Part shown: positions 1-12,195 of the stretch, one piece after another
Layout: each line of letters starts with the position of its first letter
Position numbering within the stretch: the stretch's first letter is position 1
Source of the DNA: Cylicocyclus nassatus
Taxonomy: Eukaryota > Nematoda > Chromadorea > Rhabditida > Strongylidae
Direction of reading: 5' to 3'
Assembly (NCBI GenBank): GCA_958299035.1
Contig: CATQJL010000223.1
Span: 48,962,302 to 49,026,301, forward strand
Length of the DNA stretch: 64,000 nucleotides
Position numbers and translations under genes: made by a program
The notes under the pieces: model-generated
What the model was told of the DNA's origin: nothing
Databases searched by the model: none
The model's input: only the letters and a program-made list of their open reading frames with translations

Positions 1-175
1 GGAAATGTAAAAAAATTGAAAAAAAAAGCGAAGTGGCCGTGAAATAGATGACACCATAAAAAAACCAACTGCTTGGCGCAAATTTCGGAATGCTCCCAAT
101 TTTTTCAGTGTTTCCAACGTTTGCTTTACTTTTTGTGCTTCTTGATAAGTACAGGCAAGCTGACTGGAATGTCAC

Positions 176-3100
176 ATGCAATCTCTTCAGAATGATCACA
201 CGGATTACGAAAGAGTGCGACCCTCATCGACATTACCGACAATGGGAGCTCGAGCGATGTCTCCGGTAAGGGGACCAACACAAAGCCAGTTTGGAGGGTC
301 CCCAGCTACGATGCCACGGTGGGACTCTGGAAGAGCCGAACATTTCCACCAAAACGGCGAGTACGCAACCCCGGCTAGGCAACTCGAGCAGATGAATGTG
401 GTCTTCCTGCAGGCAAACGATGAGGTTAAAAGAGCCATTCTTCCCCCTGAGGTAGGATTTTTCAAGCAAATTATTTAGCCCCAAAACTATGCGCTTTTGC
501 AGGTGCATAGCCTGGATCAAGTGAAAATGGCCTTTGTCCGTGCGTTCCCGAACATTTCAAGGCATTACATTGAACAACCATCCATAAAAATTTACATCCA
601 AGAGCCCTCCAAAGGACAGCTTTTCTACGAACTTGATGATCCTGGGTGAGAAAGATTTTTTTCTTTTTATAGATATTATTAAATATTATTTTTATAGATT
701 CTTTTTATAGACATAGAAAATATTTTTTTCTTTTCTAAAATTTTAATGTTTTCTTTGTTTACGCAGTAACGAGAGTGAAGTGGTAACAGAAAGGCAGGAA
801 CGAATCAATAAATCAATTTTTTGCGCAACTAGTCAGCTAATAGTTGGTGATTGCACTTGTTCTAGTACCAGTTCTCAAGAGCAAAGCCGGACTAGATGCT
901 ATAATCCCTTTGTTTGCTTCTACTTTGCGACGGGATCGTGACAACTTTTTTTGAGCTCTCACCAGCGTTGTAACGCAAAGAAAAGCGCTCACACTCACTA
1001 ATATTGGGAAACTTTCGGGGAAAGTTGTTTTCTGCTGTGTCAATGGATTATGAAAATTTTAGCAGTTAATCTAAGACATGTTTATAATTCAGTGTTAAAT
1101 GATGCGTTTTTGTTTAGAAAAGCTGTTCTAAAAATCGAAAAATCTTTTCTCTTGAGTTCTGTAACTCAAAATTATCCAGTTTATTCTGTTTTTTTTTTCA
1201 ATTTATCTCGCACCTTCCAGTGACATACGCAATAAGTCTGTCCTAAAGCTGCGTGAACACTCCAGTACCGGTATACAATCGCCAGCACGTTTTCTCGAGC
1301 AACCGGATTATTTGTCAGAAACGGAAAATGACGATGGTAGGCAAAGGTAAGCGGGCTCTTCTTACAATTAGAGCACATGATCATTGAGTCATAATGTTTT
1401 GCGAGTTTATCACCTAAACTTTGGAAGAAGCTTCACGCATTTCTGATAAGGTTTATAAGCGCATTTAATGTTAGATGAGAATGCTTGAATTGACGTATAA
1501 CAGGTAGTATTGTAAAATATAAATAAAGGACACTTTTGGGGAGGGTAAGAGGATGTCGAGGTTATCCAGACCAAGAAGTTACGTATTTCTGAATAGTTCA
1601 ACTCATTAAACATTGACGACCATGCAGATTTTCAGTTGTCTGACAAGGCTGACAAAAATGGTAGAGGTCATCCATAGATTCAGCGCAAAAGAAAGCTCAT
1701 GGAGGGAGTTCTTCCCAGAATAGTAGTCATTCTAACAAAACTCAAGCCTTGACACACATGGTGTGTCAAGCGGTCCCACACGGTAGTCATTGCTTGACAG
1801 ATTATGTGTGTCAAGCGGTCGTCAATGTGTTAAGTAAGCCTATAGGTTTTGCTAGAGTTTTGACTGTAGTTGCTGCTGAATTTTATGAATTCATTTGGCG
1901 TAGTACAGAGTTTGAACAAATCTAATGCGCTTTTGATTAGTTCCTGAAGAAGAAAATAGTATTGGCATACCATCCCATAATAAGCTCGCAAGGAGAGACA
2001 CTCACATTGTATTTTTGTGAATCTTGAGCTCGAAAAATGTTCAAAATTTTTATTTGAAATTTATCTTTTTGCGACAGTTATTAACCAAATTAATAAAATA
2101 GCATGAAACTTGGTGAATTGAGTAGTCATTTCACTTCTAACTGCAGCGCTAATATTAGTAGGTGTACAAACCTAAATTCTGTTTCATGAGCCCTTCTTTT
2201 TTTTGCTGATTTTGCGTTCCAAAATGATTGATGTTAGATTCCAGATGTAGTACAGGTTATTGACTGTGCCAATATAGTTCTCTCTTCATAAAAGATGGCC
2301 TAAATGGTGACCATGTTGTTTTTACCGTGTCTTTCTCCTTTTCAAGAGTGTCTTCTCTTTTCCAAAGGGAAAATTAATGTCTGCTGCAAATTGCACTCTC
2401 CGTCATTTTCAAAGTTCAGGCTTGCAGTTTTTCTGCTTCTTTACTTGTCAGGCTCCATATGCTTCTCGATATGTTGTAAGCAAAGTTCCGAAATGTTGCT
2501 TGTGAAGCGATAATCTTACTTGTTAGATACGTCCATCGAAATCGTAATTTGCGGCTGACTTGAGTAGCAGCTGTTGTTGAAAATTTGCAGAGATAATCAA
2601 TGTTGTCAATCTTGATAACAATTCATTAAGATTCGTCTCACTGGCTCGACCGGCATCAGCCATGGCACACACAGACTATCGCAAAACTCGGAAAGCGTAC
2701 GATAGCTATGATCCTTATGGAAGTGATACTAGTAGTCACGATTCGCGATCTGTAACAAGGAGTGGTTCTGCCACACCCATCATAGATAAAGAGTCTAGGT
2801 ACGAATAATTTACTATGGCCTCATTTTTCGTCTTAGTTTTATTTCCAATCAAGACAGAAAAAAATTAAGTTGTTGATGATATTATCAATTTTTCCGATCC
2901 TTTTTCTCAGGGCGCGTCCAGGGTTGCGCCTAGGTTCCGTGCTAGCGCCGTACTAACGCCCAGCAGGACGCGACTGGTATCGATCGATCGAAGTTCCGGC
3001 ACGGCGCCAGCACGATGGACATGGACACCATGGACATCCCTAACGCAACCTAAGATTAACCAAAACACACAGAAAAATAGCTGACTATCAGAAATCAATG

Positions 3101-6100
3101 CTAAATCTCATACCTCCTATTTATTTGAAACTAGTTGGCTTCCCCGGTCCAGCCCGAGGTATTTTTCACAGATGAGGTAGATGGTGCGGTTGCCAGCAAA
3201 ACTACCGCACTGCAACCCCCCCCCCCCCACGTTTTTTCATATGAATGACCTACCTTGCGGCGCCCATTTCGGTTCACTGCATCCTCGTGCTCCTGGGGTA
3301 GAAATGAACTTCACCGCTCTCCTTTACATGACAATGAGAAAATGCTTGATCAAACATGATAAGCCTTCCATTCCTTAGAAAAACGTAAACAAATCAATAA
3401 ATCGATAGAAGGACCCAACGAATCGCCGCAAAAAGTAGCCTATCATCTGCGCAGGGGTCGAAGACGTATGTGTGCAAAGTTTCAGCTGAATCGGTTGAGC
3501 GGCGCGCGTTTCTATAACGCACATAGCCTCCAAACTCACAATTTTGAGTTTTATATATATATAGATTTACAACTTTGCAGAGCTCGTATGGAATCAATGG
3601 AACGGCAACTTGCCGGTCTTTCCAGTCTTGTGCATTCAGCGCTAGTTAGCAAAGGCATGAGCGAGAGCAGCAGAAGAGACATGGCCGACCTACGTAGAGA
3701 AGTGCCATTAAGCTCACAATTTTGAAAGAACAAACTAACAGAATTTGTTGGCAGATTCTCGCCCTACATCCAGACGCTGAACGAGCAGCTTCAGAAGAAC
3801 CGCCGTCATTGCCTGATAGTATCTCTTCGCATACACAAAGTCAGCTTGACCATCTTCGGCAGCAAGTGCATAAAGCGAGCCAGGACATGAAGCAGTTGAG
3901 AAGGACGGCACAGGTAAAAAAATATAGTGGGTTGCGAAAGTTTCGTAGTATCACTTTCAAAAAAACGTAATTTCTTCTTTAAGAGTATCTTGCATGGCAA
4001 AAATACCAGCAAAAAATCATGTACTTTCTAGTGACACCTTCTTTACTTCTACTGTGTTTGAATGCAGGAATTATCGGAGAAGAAGGTTTTTTGGTTTTGC
4101 TTATTTCAAGCAAGTCGGTTAGATGTACAGCATCATAAGATTCTTTTCTCTTTCCGACTATGCAAAGTTTGGCTGATCGGGCTTCTCTATGAAAAGTCAT
4201 GATTTCCAAAAAACGAAAAGAACCATTTCTAGTTTTCTGCTATTTTTGACATTTTTTTCGAAAATCGTAACTTTTTATAGAAAAGCTCGATCAGCTCAAA
4301 CTCTTATCAGTCCGAGAGAAGGGTCAGAACCTATGACTGACTGTTTTGAAATTTCATTCCAGAGTTTTGAGATTTTAACGGGCTTACCTCTTACCTTGAA
4401 ACCTCAAAAGATCTCCTTTTCCATTTTAGCTCTGCAATCAAAGCTTAGTAGGAAGTAAAGATGTTTTTTCTTAGTACACTAGATGCATGACTCACTCTTT
4501 TTACTAGTAAGCCATGCAAGACTAAGAAGAAGTTAAAATTTTAAACGACAGAACATGCGCTTTACCCCAATACAAAATTCTGTTCGTAGCTTTCAAAAAT
4601 TCCACGCAAATCTGGGCGCTGTAATTAACTGGAGGCCTTGCCGATTTTTAAAGCTTAACTAATTTTATCAGTTTCTACTTCTTTTTGCGAAAACAACTTG
4701 CCAAAAACAAAAAAAAAAAACAAGAACTGTGCAAAGCGAGAGCACCGATGTTTTCCATGTGAGTAAGTTCTTTTTCAGGTGAACGCTCAGAATGCCAGAA
4801 ATTATATTCATGAGGCTGGCGAAGAGATTGCGCGATTGATAACGCAAAAGATCTTGCAGCATAACATGAATGACAACCACAAAGTGAGTAACGGTGACGA
4901 TTTCTAGAATTTTCTCTATACCATAAACATCACGAGTTGCTCTTGCAGAATGATAATGGTGCAGTCGTTGCATCGAAAGAGGAGGTAAACAGAGAACGAA
5001 GATCGCATGAGCAACGGCTGTCACGGCTGCTTGAAGGACTATCGTAAGTGCCGAATACACAGAAAGACTTTTGGAAACGAATTTTTTCCAGTAAGTTTGA
5101 GAGTAATGTGGAATCGGTGAGAAGCAGCGTGCTGACGAGCAATCGCAAGCTACGGATGTCCGAAGTGGAATCTTTGACGGAAGGTCTGACGCAAATAGGA
5201 AGAGAAGCTGCTACTTTGAAGAGTGAGTTAAAAGCTTTCAACTCTTCTTATAAAGGCACTAGTTTGGGAGAAATCGGAGACGAGTTGTTCTTAGCATGAG
5301 TCCCACTTCCCTACAGGACATATGAAAAGATTGTGAAACGGGGGAATCATATAGAGCACAAAAAAGTTATGAATTTCGCTACTGAAAAACATTCAGAAAA
5401 TCGCAGCTTGGGCTGGAAGTTTATATGAGGAGCCAGATTACAATTTCATATGTCGCCCTCATATGAAATGTGCTGGTGCCATACCCCGGATAAAAATTCT
5501 AAAACCGCCATCTCCTGCAGGAAAGCAGGAGCGTGGCTCGTGGCTCACTGTCATAAGTAAGGAAACAGTGTTTTGCGAAGAGAATGTGTGCGAAAAGACT
5601 GTGCGGTAGAAAAAAGGCGCCACATCTTAGGATCAGCCACACTGATTCGAAATTGGTGCAATCCAAAGTTATCGCTGAATTGAATATGTCAACATTTACA
5701 GCCGAATTCCCACCTATCCAGTCAGCCATCGAATCCCACATCAAAGATGATATGGAGCGTATTGTCCGTGAGGAGAAGTACATTCGAGACCAAACGGCGG
5801 CTGTGGATCAAAGCCTGAGACGGTTCGTTTTAATATACGTGTGATGTCGCAGGGGATTTGATGGGTGACTGTTCAGGTGCAAAGCCCTAGCTAACATTAT
5901 GGTCACCATGAAAAAGCTCGCCATGGTGCAAGATCCCACTATACAACGGACGAAGAAGGTGAGAATGGAGTTACTGAACTATATTCTTGAATACACTATG
6001 TTTTAGGAAAGCATCTCCTCAGTCGCGTCCAGCACTCCCCCAGCACCTGCACCACCTCCACCACCTCCTCCTCCACCAGCTCCGGTTGGCAATCCCATTA

Positions 6101-6710
6101 CTCATCAGACGAATAACGAAAACGAGCGTCCACTTCCATCCAACCTCCCTCAACCAACAAATAGTTTGCAATCACAGCAATCGCAGGCAGCAAACAATGT
6201 ACAGCAGCCGACAACGAACGGTCCACAACAGAATGGATCCGACTTCGTTGCCCCGTACACTCCAAATATCTCAAAGAACGCACCGGAGCAGATGCCGCCA
6301 GTGCCACAATCTCCTCTTTCGCCAGCAAACGAATTGGATAATGTCCTGGAAGAGGTTTGCATTCCCCCCAAAGCTGGAAAGCAAAATCTCTTGTGCTTGT
6401 AGGTTTCTCCGAGCGGGATCCCTCCACGCCCTCCGAGCAGGTATTCGGTGCAAGACGTGCGCACGAAATTCCAAAAACCACCTGAGCTTCCTGAACAAAT
6501 CAAAAGCCTGATAGACGAAGTTGCTCGTCGAGCTTCACCTGGTCCAGATGCGAACGAGCGAAGGTCACTATAGGTGCAGCGGCAATAGCGTCTAACTTTT
6601 TTCTTGTTTCCAGATTGGATTTGGAAGAAAGGCAGGAACGCTTAGCAGAAAAACAGCGACAGCTTCGCTCGCAGTTCCAGCAACTACAGCAAATGACTCC
6701 CTTGCCTTGA
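176..6710 (+). CDS. p140Cap/SRCIN1-KIAA1217 family adaptor (Aip3/Bud6-related), 14 exons
   Basis: Exons read as 176-451, 503-645, 1221-1346, 2631-2798, 3581-3701, 3755-3913, 4779-4883, 4949-5043, 5092-5222, 5702-5822, 5877-5958, 6007-6354, 6403-6563 and 6614-6710. All have GT/AG borders and join in one frame to give about 710 residues. Residues about 93-155 (VHSLDQVKMAFVRAFP, then YELDDPGDIRNKSVLKL) match the conserved Aip3-like segment of SRCIN1 and KIAA1217. Next come a coiled-coil stretch (RMESMERQLAGLSSLV) with the family's C-terminal helical block, a proline run near residues 519-535, a Gln/Asn-rich tail and a charged C-terminal helix. In vertebrates these proteins are cytoskeletal and synaptic scaffolds that restrain Src signalling; the same role here is inferred. 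The 5' end is uncertain. ATG 176 is possible, but an acceptor (tcttcag) ends at 190, so the first exon may begin at 191 and the gene may start upstream of the window. The acceptor at 5702 was chosen for frame and family fit. Confidence 0.85.
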
Positions 6711-6998
6711 ACAATGAGATCCGCAACGCTTTCGCTGGAAATCACCTATTGAAACATCTGTTGTAGACATTTTTATATTTATTGAGAGATTTATTTGTTC
6801 TACAACGTTTGATTTTCAACTGTTCCAAGCAAAACCTAGTTGTTTTCTTTTTTTGAGAGCTCTAACAAAAGTGCTATTTTTTTCTCTGGGAAACAAACAC
6901 GATTGATAAGTAAATATTTACTCTATCCTAGATAACAAAACATATCAAACATGACAGCAAAGTCGAGTACTAAACATCACTAAACCTACGTATAAAGA

Positions 6999-7477
6999 TC
7001 AGAAAGTCCGAGGCACACCTTTAGTAATCAGATCATCAAGATCCTTGAGCGTTTGCTCAAACTCGTCAAGTTCCTTCTGCAGTTGTTTCTTTTTGTAGAC
7101 TGAGAAGTAGTTAACACCTAAAACGACACGAATTTCTCAAGTGATAATTCCACAACTTCTCTCAAACAATTATGATCCTAAGTCCTTTGTCAACATAAGG
7201 GAAAATAGAGAAAAGTGCAGATTAAACCACTGAAACGTGCAAGACTTTTGAAAACAGGTGCAAAACTCATAACGAAACGTAGAAAAAGGCGTTGTAGTAC
7301 AATGTATATAAAACTGCACCAACAAACAAAGAATAATTATACAAGCGAAGCAGACCCCATACCTCTGAACGAGAAGTATATCTTGAAAAGTTCGAAGCCT
7401 GCGCCGGCAGCGACACCCATAAGAAATATGCCTTCCCATCTTGAAGACAAAGTGCTTATAAGACGAGGGAGGTTCAT
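6999..7477 (-). CDS. SMIM4/UQCC5-like small mitochondrial membrane protein
   Basis: Two minus-strand exons, 7477-7363 and 7117-6999, join in phase to a 77-residue protein. It has a short N-terminal region, one hydrophobic segment (GIFLMGVAAGAGF, residues about 16-28), the motif ELFKIYFSFRGVNYFSVYKK and a charged coiled-coil tail. This order (membrane helix, E-x-hydrophobic segment, F-Y/S-x-VY-basic cluster, charged tail) matches SMIM4/UQCC5, an inner-membrane factor for assembly of respiratory complex III. The start ATG directly follows an acceptor-like ttgcag, as expected for trans-splicing. The gene lies about 77 bp downstream of the SMIM20-like gene and is convergent with the p140Cap-family gene, with 288 bp between the two stops. 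The family call rests on pattern similarity in a very short protein; the gene structure is firmer than the name. Confidence 0.62.
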
Positions 7478-7554
7478 CTGCAATAGTATGAATCTTATTT
7501 GGTCAGTGAACCACAGTATTCTTAGATCTTCACTTTGATAACGACAGACTGTTG
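7478..7554 (-). promoter_or_regulatory. Short intercistronic gap with trans-splice acceptor
   Basis: On the minus strand, the proposed stop of the upstream small gene (7555) is followed after 77 bp by ttgcag and the ATG of the next gene. Between them lies AAATAAG, a weak poly(A)-like hexamer. Spacing of about 100 bp with an acceptor at the downstream ATG is typical of SL2-processed nematode operons. No promoter-like element is evident. Confidence 0.45.
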
Positions 7555-8411
7555 CTAGAGCTTTAAAACGCACATTCTTACTACGTTGCTAAAAGCACAG
7601 CCTCATCTAATTTTAAGCCCTCCATAGTTACAGGGAGAGAAGTCATGAAACAGGAAATATTATCACTGTCATGCACAACAATGAGAAAAGCTATGAAAAG
7701 AATCACTGATTGAAAGGATCAGTTTCCGATATATATGTTGGTAGAGAATGATAAAGAAAAACTTACTTGTTTAGAGCAAACCCCGCTCGATCAGCTTCAA
7801 TAAGTTCTCGTTCTAACTGTTCTCGTTCCTCCCGACGTATCGGCCTCACAAAAGTATAATAAATGCCAGTATTTACAATACAGTATGATGTGCTGAAGAG
7901 GATGAATCCCAATATAGAGCGAATAAATGCTGAAAAAGAGGACATTAGACTAGAGTGACTTGTGAAGTCAAGAGTCTCAGCTTTGATTTTCTGACGGTTT
8001 ATCATAACTGATATAACAAGATCATGCTCAGACAAAAGACGCCATTCGTAGCTAATATAGATGCTACACGATGCCGGTCCCACTATACAAAGAGAAAAAC
8101 GAGTAGAAAACTTTCCCTCCCCAAAGCCCAGAAGTTGGAAAAATAGTTCGTTCACAATCGTTGTTTTTACTCATAGACAAAGCCATAAAGAACATGTAGC
8201 ACTTTACAATGGAAGCTTGAAAATATGATAGATTTTGCTGTGCTTCAAGTCCATGTTACCTCGTCATCAATTTATGACCAACTCAGAGACCTAAAACGAT
8301 AACCTTACTTTTATGGAGGATATCTAGCCGCCGATGAGTGAATATTCGTCTGTACAAGGGTCGCCGATCTTCTCGTTTTCTTGCCGCCCACAGCAAAGGC
8401 GTCAAGTTCAT
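7555..8411 (-). CDS. SMIM20/MITRAC7-like mitochondrial membrane protein
   Basis: Exon 1 (8411-8309) encodes MNLTPLLWAARKRED and a basic stretch. Exon 2 (7929-7767) joins in phase and holds one membrane segment (ILGFILFSTSYCIVNTGIYY) followed by TFVRPIRREEREQLEREL and ADRAGFALN. The order of a single helix, F-RP-x-R-x-EE and a charged stretch ending RAG resembles SMIM20/MITRAC7, an inner-membrane factor that stabilises newly made COX1 during cytochrome oxidase assembly. The last exon is uncertain. 7588-7555 fits the frame and ends after 11 residues, giving 99 residues in total, but an acceptor near 7700 is also usable. The start ATG lies 3 bp after a ttttttag acceptor, which suggests a spliced-leader site. 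The family call is by motif only. Confidence 0.6.
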
Positions 8412-10879
8412 CCACTAAAAAAGTAATTAATCAATTTTGTACTTGATAAGGCAGTTACAACGATATCCAAAGAAAAGGATAGTGATCGATAAAAGAGAAA
8501 AGACTCAAATGACGAGAAAGCTCAAAATTTTCAAAAATGTGAACTACCCGATGAATGATGGGTACGACTTGACAGTTGAAATAATCATAAGCTGCAACAT
8601 CAGAATTATCCGTGGCTGGGAAGAATACTGAGAACTCTACCTGTGGACATTGAGAAACCTTCCAAAATATTACACATACAAATTCTTGAGATCAAATCGC
8701 TATGCAAAAAAAACACGTCAAATTACACTGATGAGGATTGCGTGGGAGGACAGACTATTACAGAACCTTAGGGTCAAAAGACAAAAGACGGAAAGCTAGC
8801 AATTAATACGTTAAAATGAAATTTATGCCTAATTGAGTAGAAGTGCCACGGTCAATACCATCTTTTTGCGCAAACCAGTCCCATAATACCAAAGAAATCG
8901 GCTTCCGCAGCGGAAATTTTGTGAGAAGAAAGCAAGATCGAGATTATACAACTCGGCTACTATATATTAGCGTTGCAGTGCTACAAAGTACTTGAAGTTC
9001 ATGTGCACAGTGGTACAAAATGCCTAATTAACTGCTCAGAATACTAAAACCAACTGTCAGCCCACACCATTGATATACTAGATTTTACCTTTGACACACT
9101 GTACGCAGTGATAGAGCGCTTAGTTTTTTAAGTAACTGTTTACCCACTCGCGTTTTTGTAAAACGGGTGTAATGAAGAAATAGTGCAAGAATATCATACG
9201 CTCCTCTCTGGCAAAGAAATCCTTCTCTCTATGCCACTTTTTTGAGTTTGCTGACACTGTCAAATGTCAAATTCGGCATAAGAAAAAGTAGACAAGAGAT
9301 TAAAGAGAGTGTACACGATGAGCAAAAGCATCGAAGTTGCAGAATCTTAAAAAAGAGTGTAGAAAGACTGAACGAAAGCAGAGAGTAAGGCTGACTCCAC
9401 AAGCCATCCTTCCCTTCCCTCAAATTTGAATACAGCGCCTGCAAAACAGCGGAAGTCCGCTTTCGATGCCACCAAACTTCAAACGTATTCATACAACGTT
9501 TTGGATCAAAGCAGCCAAAAAACACAGCTCAAAATAAGAATAGCGACTGTGAAGCAACGAAAATCCCATTTTAAGGTCACTGTACCTCGGAGAATGTTGA
9601 TGGAAAGATTGACACCGAAACCGAAGTAAAACAGAGCCCAAACTAAACCAGTCAGTCAAAATGGTTAGAGTGGCAAAAAACCACTCTGGCGTAAAATGCG
9701 GTGTGATGCGCACTGTGCAGAACGTACGGACCAATTGACGAGAGCTCAAAATTCTGACAATCACGAACCAGGAAGCTTGCAGCCAGTTACTTCAACTTAC
9801 GGAATAAGTGCAGGTGGGGTAACCCTCTCCATTTGAAACTGTTTCTCCCTTGACAACAGTAGTGGCAATCTTCCAAACACTCCGTAAGCTTTCGTGTTCC
9901 TTCTCCAAACTTAGAGTTTCGCGTTCAGCCTCTTACTCATCTGTCTTTACTTCTTACAACTGCTTTGGATTCGGAGATCCTTCTTCTCCCGCATAAGGCA
10001 TGTTTCTATCGTATTTTCTCGAGCCTGGGTACTGTCTGCACGCGATGGCATCCAGTCTTTGCAGACGGCGGTCGGGCAGGAGGCAGCAAAGACTAGCCGC
10101 CTTTGCTGTGGGGAGTACCTGGGGAATCCCAGACTTCCTCGCGCCTCTAATTGCTCGCCTCGCACCTCGCATGAGAGAGTGGACATGGGGGCATTAGGCC
10201 ACGCCTATTGCTCCACCCACAAAACCGTCTTAGTGTTGAATCGTCTACCATGATGGATAGTGAGGATTTTTAGAAAAATCGAACTTTTATCACAAGATTG
10301 GAATTGGGCTTTTAGAACACATTGCTCCTTAAAGTGCACATGTTGCTATCATTCGTTGCATCTACTTGGATAACGTGGTAAATTCTGACATTTCTTCGCT
10401 GAGACTTAGGTCAAGTCATAAACAGTATTCATAATTCATCTTTCGTTTGTTCTTTTAGAGAATTCAGATTTCCACAAGATACAAAGAAATTGGCATTCTT
10501 ATATCCAGTTAAGGCAATCGATAGGCGTTTTGATGACCTTTGCAGGTGCGACGCGCAAAAGTAACACTTGCAGTGTGCCTTCTAGGCATTTTCGCAATGC
10601 TAACATGAAAAACAAGCAATAATCGCTTTAATGAGGAAACAAACATGATAAGAAGGTTTGACACATGCAAATCAATAATCAAAATAAGATATTCAGTCAT
10701 ATAGCTTTATCAGATGTAAAGCGGGACATCTTTCTGCAGAATTTGGCGACAACTACAGAAGTCAGATATGGTGAATTTCTCAATTCTTCAAAACTAGACA
10801 TAGCTTCTTCTATTTTTTCGCGGCGTATGCGATCCCTGCGGCGTAGCTGCTTGCTTTCATGAGGGAACTGCAGAAGGAA
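8412..10879. other. Intergenic, no gene supported
   Basis: Only short, AT-rich, low-complexity reading frames occur on either strand. None shows a recognisable domain or a chain of frame-compatible splice sites. A GC-rich block at about 10066-10165 is a copy of a dispersed repeat. The remainder may include the promoter of the small minus-strand gene pair and the 3' flank of the MULE-derived gene. Confidence 0.5.
10066..10165 (-). repeat. Dispersed repeat, copy 1
   Basis: The reverse complement closely matches blocks at about 12505-12600 and 24398-24490. All three share a core running from agaggcgcgaggaagtct through a CCCCAGGTACTCC-like part to tgctgcctcctgc. It has no coding potential and looks like a short non-autonomous element or part of one. 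Confidence 0.65.
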
Positions 10880-12195
10880 TCACTCAGATAGCTCAATTAT
10901 CAAAACATCCGGACTCAACTCACAGCTTCCATTCGCAGCAAGTTTGCTTTTGCTACTAGGGCCATACTCCGGAAAGTGAGAAGCAATTGTATTAGTGGTG
11001 GTCGTTTCTTTCCAATGATTTTTCGTAATCTCCTTCAAAATCATATTTTCACCATTCAATGATGAAAAATATACAGAACAAACACACCCGTGATAATTTT
11101 CGGCTGCGTTTGTAGTACGCAACTCTTGCATAGAATATTTGTTCCACATATTTGCAAATGGACCCGTAAACCATGTATCATTGAGGTAATCCAGAAAATT
11201 TCTACAGGGTAAAAACGCAGGATGTTGTGGACCTACGGGAGGGGTTTGCAAGGCATTGACCAAGTAATGGTATTCTGTGGGTAGGAAGGGTATTCCCTTG
11301 ATGGTTCGCCACCATTTCACGATTCGATGAGATCTGGACTCCCCTCTCAAAAAATGCAAAATTCCCAAACTATTTCTTTTGCGAACCCACGCCTGGCTCA
11401 AATGCCAGGAACACCCTTCTATCTTAAATGTGGGAAAAGTTCGTCTAGCTGCGTTGATGGCTGCCATTTCGAAATCCACGATGAATCGCATCTCGCGCAT
11501 TGTTAATGCGCGAGATGCAAAAGCTAATAGAGGTAGGACTTACCAGAATAGATGTGTACTTCCTCTCCTTTTTACATTGTCTGCATTGATACGTTACGAT
11601 CCCCTCCCTGGAAGTCTTTCTTGCGTATTGGAAAATGTATGCTAGTGGACTTTCTGGTACTTCATAAATAATGACATTGTGTGTGCCTTTCTGACTTGTC
11701 TCCAGAACACCGGCGAATTGTCTACTCCCTTCGGATGTGGTAAGCTCCGTCGTCTCCATCGTTTCTCGTGCTTCTGATGTTTGCTCCATGGCCGTATCCG
11801 CTGGTGGGGTTATTGCCTGTGCTAGTGGAGATTGCACGGGAACATCTTCAAAGTTTTGCGAGGAAGTCGCCTCCGGATGATCTGCTGCAGGCTGTGTTTC
11901 TGGGGTTTGCACAGCTGCTTCATCGGATTGATAATATGCTGCAGGCTAAAACACGAAAGTTGGTTGCTTATCTGAGCATGCATTAGTAAATTTCTTACCG
12001 TTTCACTGAAGTACCCAACGTAGTCAGAAGATTGATCATTGGACAGATAATACGCTTCAGGCTAGAATGAAAAGTTCAGGAAAAACAGCTTAGCCCACAG
12101 AAACAGCTTCATTTACTTACCGTTCTTTCTGTGTAGTACGGAACGTAGGAATGGTCATAGAGATAATCTCCAAAGTGGTTGAAAATGTTGTCCAT
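10880..12195 (-). CDS. FLYWCH/MULE transposase-derived gene, shortened
   Basis: Minus-strand exons are 12195-12121, 12061-11999, 11945-11544 and 11491-10880. Exons 2 and 3 open with the related words PEAYYLSND and PAAYYQSDE, which suggests exon duplication. Exon 3 is acidic and Thr/Pro-rich and ends in a half FLYWCH-like zinc motif (TYQCRQCKKERKY). Exon 4 reads FIVDFEMAAINAARRTFP, then GCSWHLSQAWVRKR and ELRTTNAAENYHG, typical of the second half of a Mutator-like transposase. The first half of the catalytic core, with the first Asp, is missing, so transposition activity is unlikely. The final 52-bp intron has a poor acceptor (gcgcgag) that lies inside a palindrome. If it is spliced, the product is 383 residues in one frame; if not, exon 3 runs to a stop near 11445 and exon 4 is a relic. 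Confidence 0.55.
11488..11518. repeat. Perfect palindrome, 14-bp arms and 3-bp loop
   Basis: Arms gcatctcgcgcatt and aatgcgcgagatgc flank gtt. It sits at the border between the FLYWCH-like exon and the MULE core, where about 120 residues of a normal transposase are missing. It may be a deletion or rearrangement scar. Confidence 0.9.

Noticed and set aside
4668..5060. 130-codon minus-strand frame with hydrophobic stretches
   Set aside because: Antisense of exons 7 and 8 of the p140Cap-family gene and their introns.
5987..6511. 174-codon His/Arg/Leu-rich frame
   Set aside because: It is the wrong frame of the proline- and glutamine-rich exons 12-13 of the p140Cap-family gene and crosses their introns.
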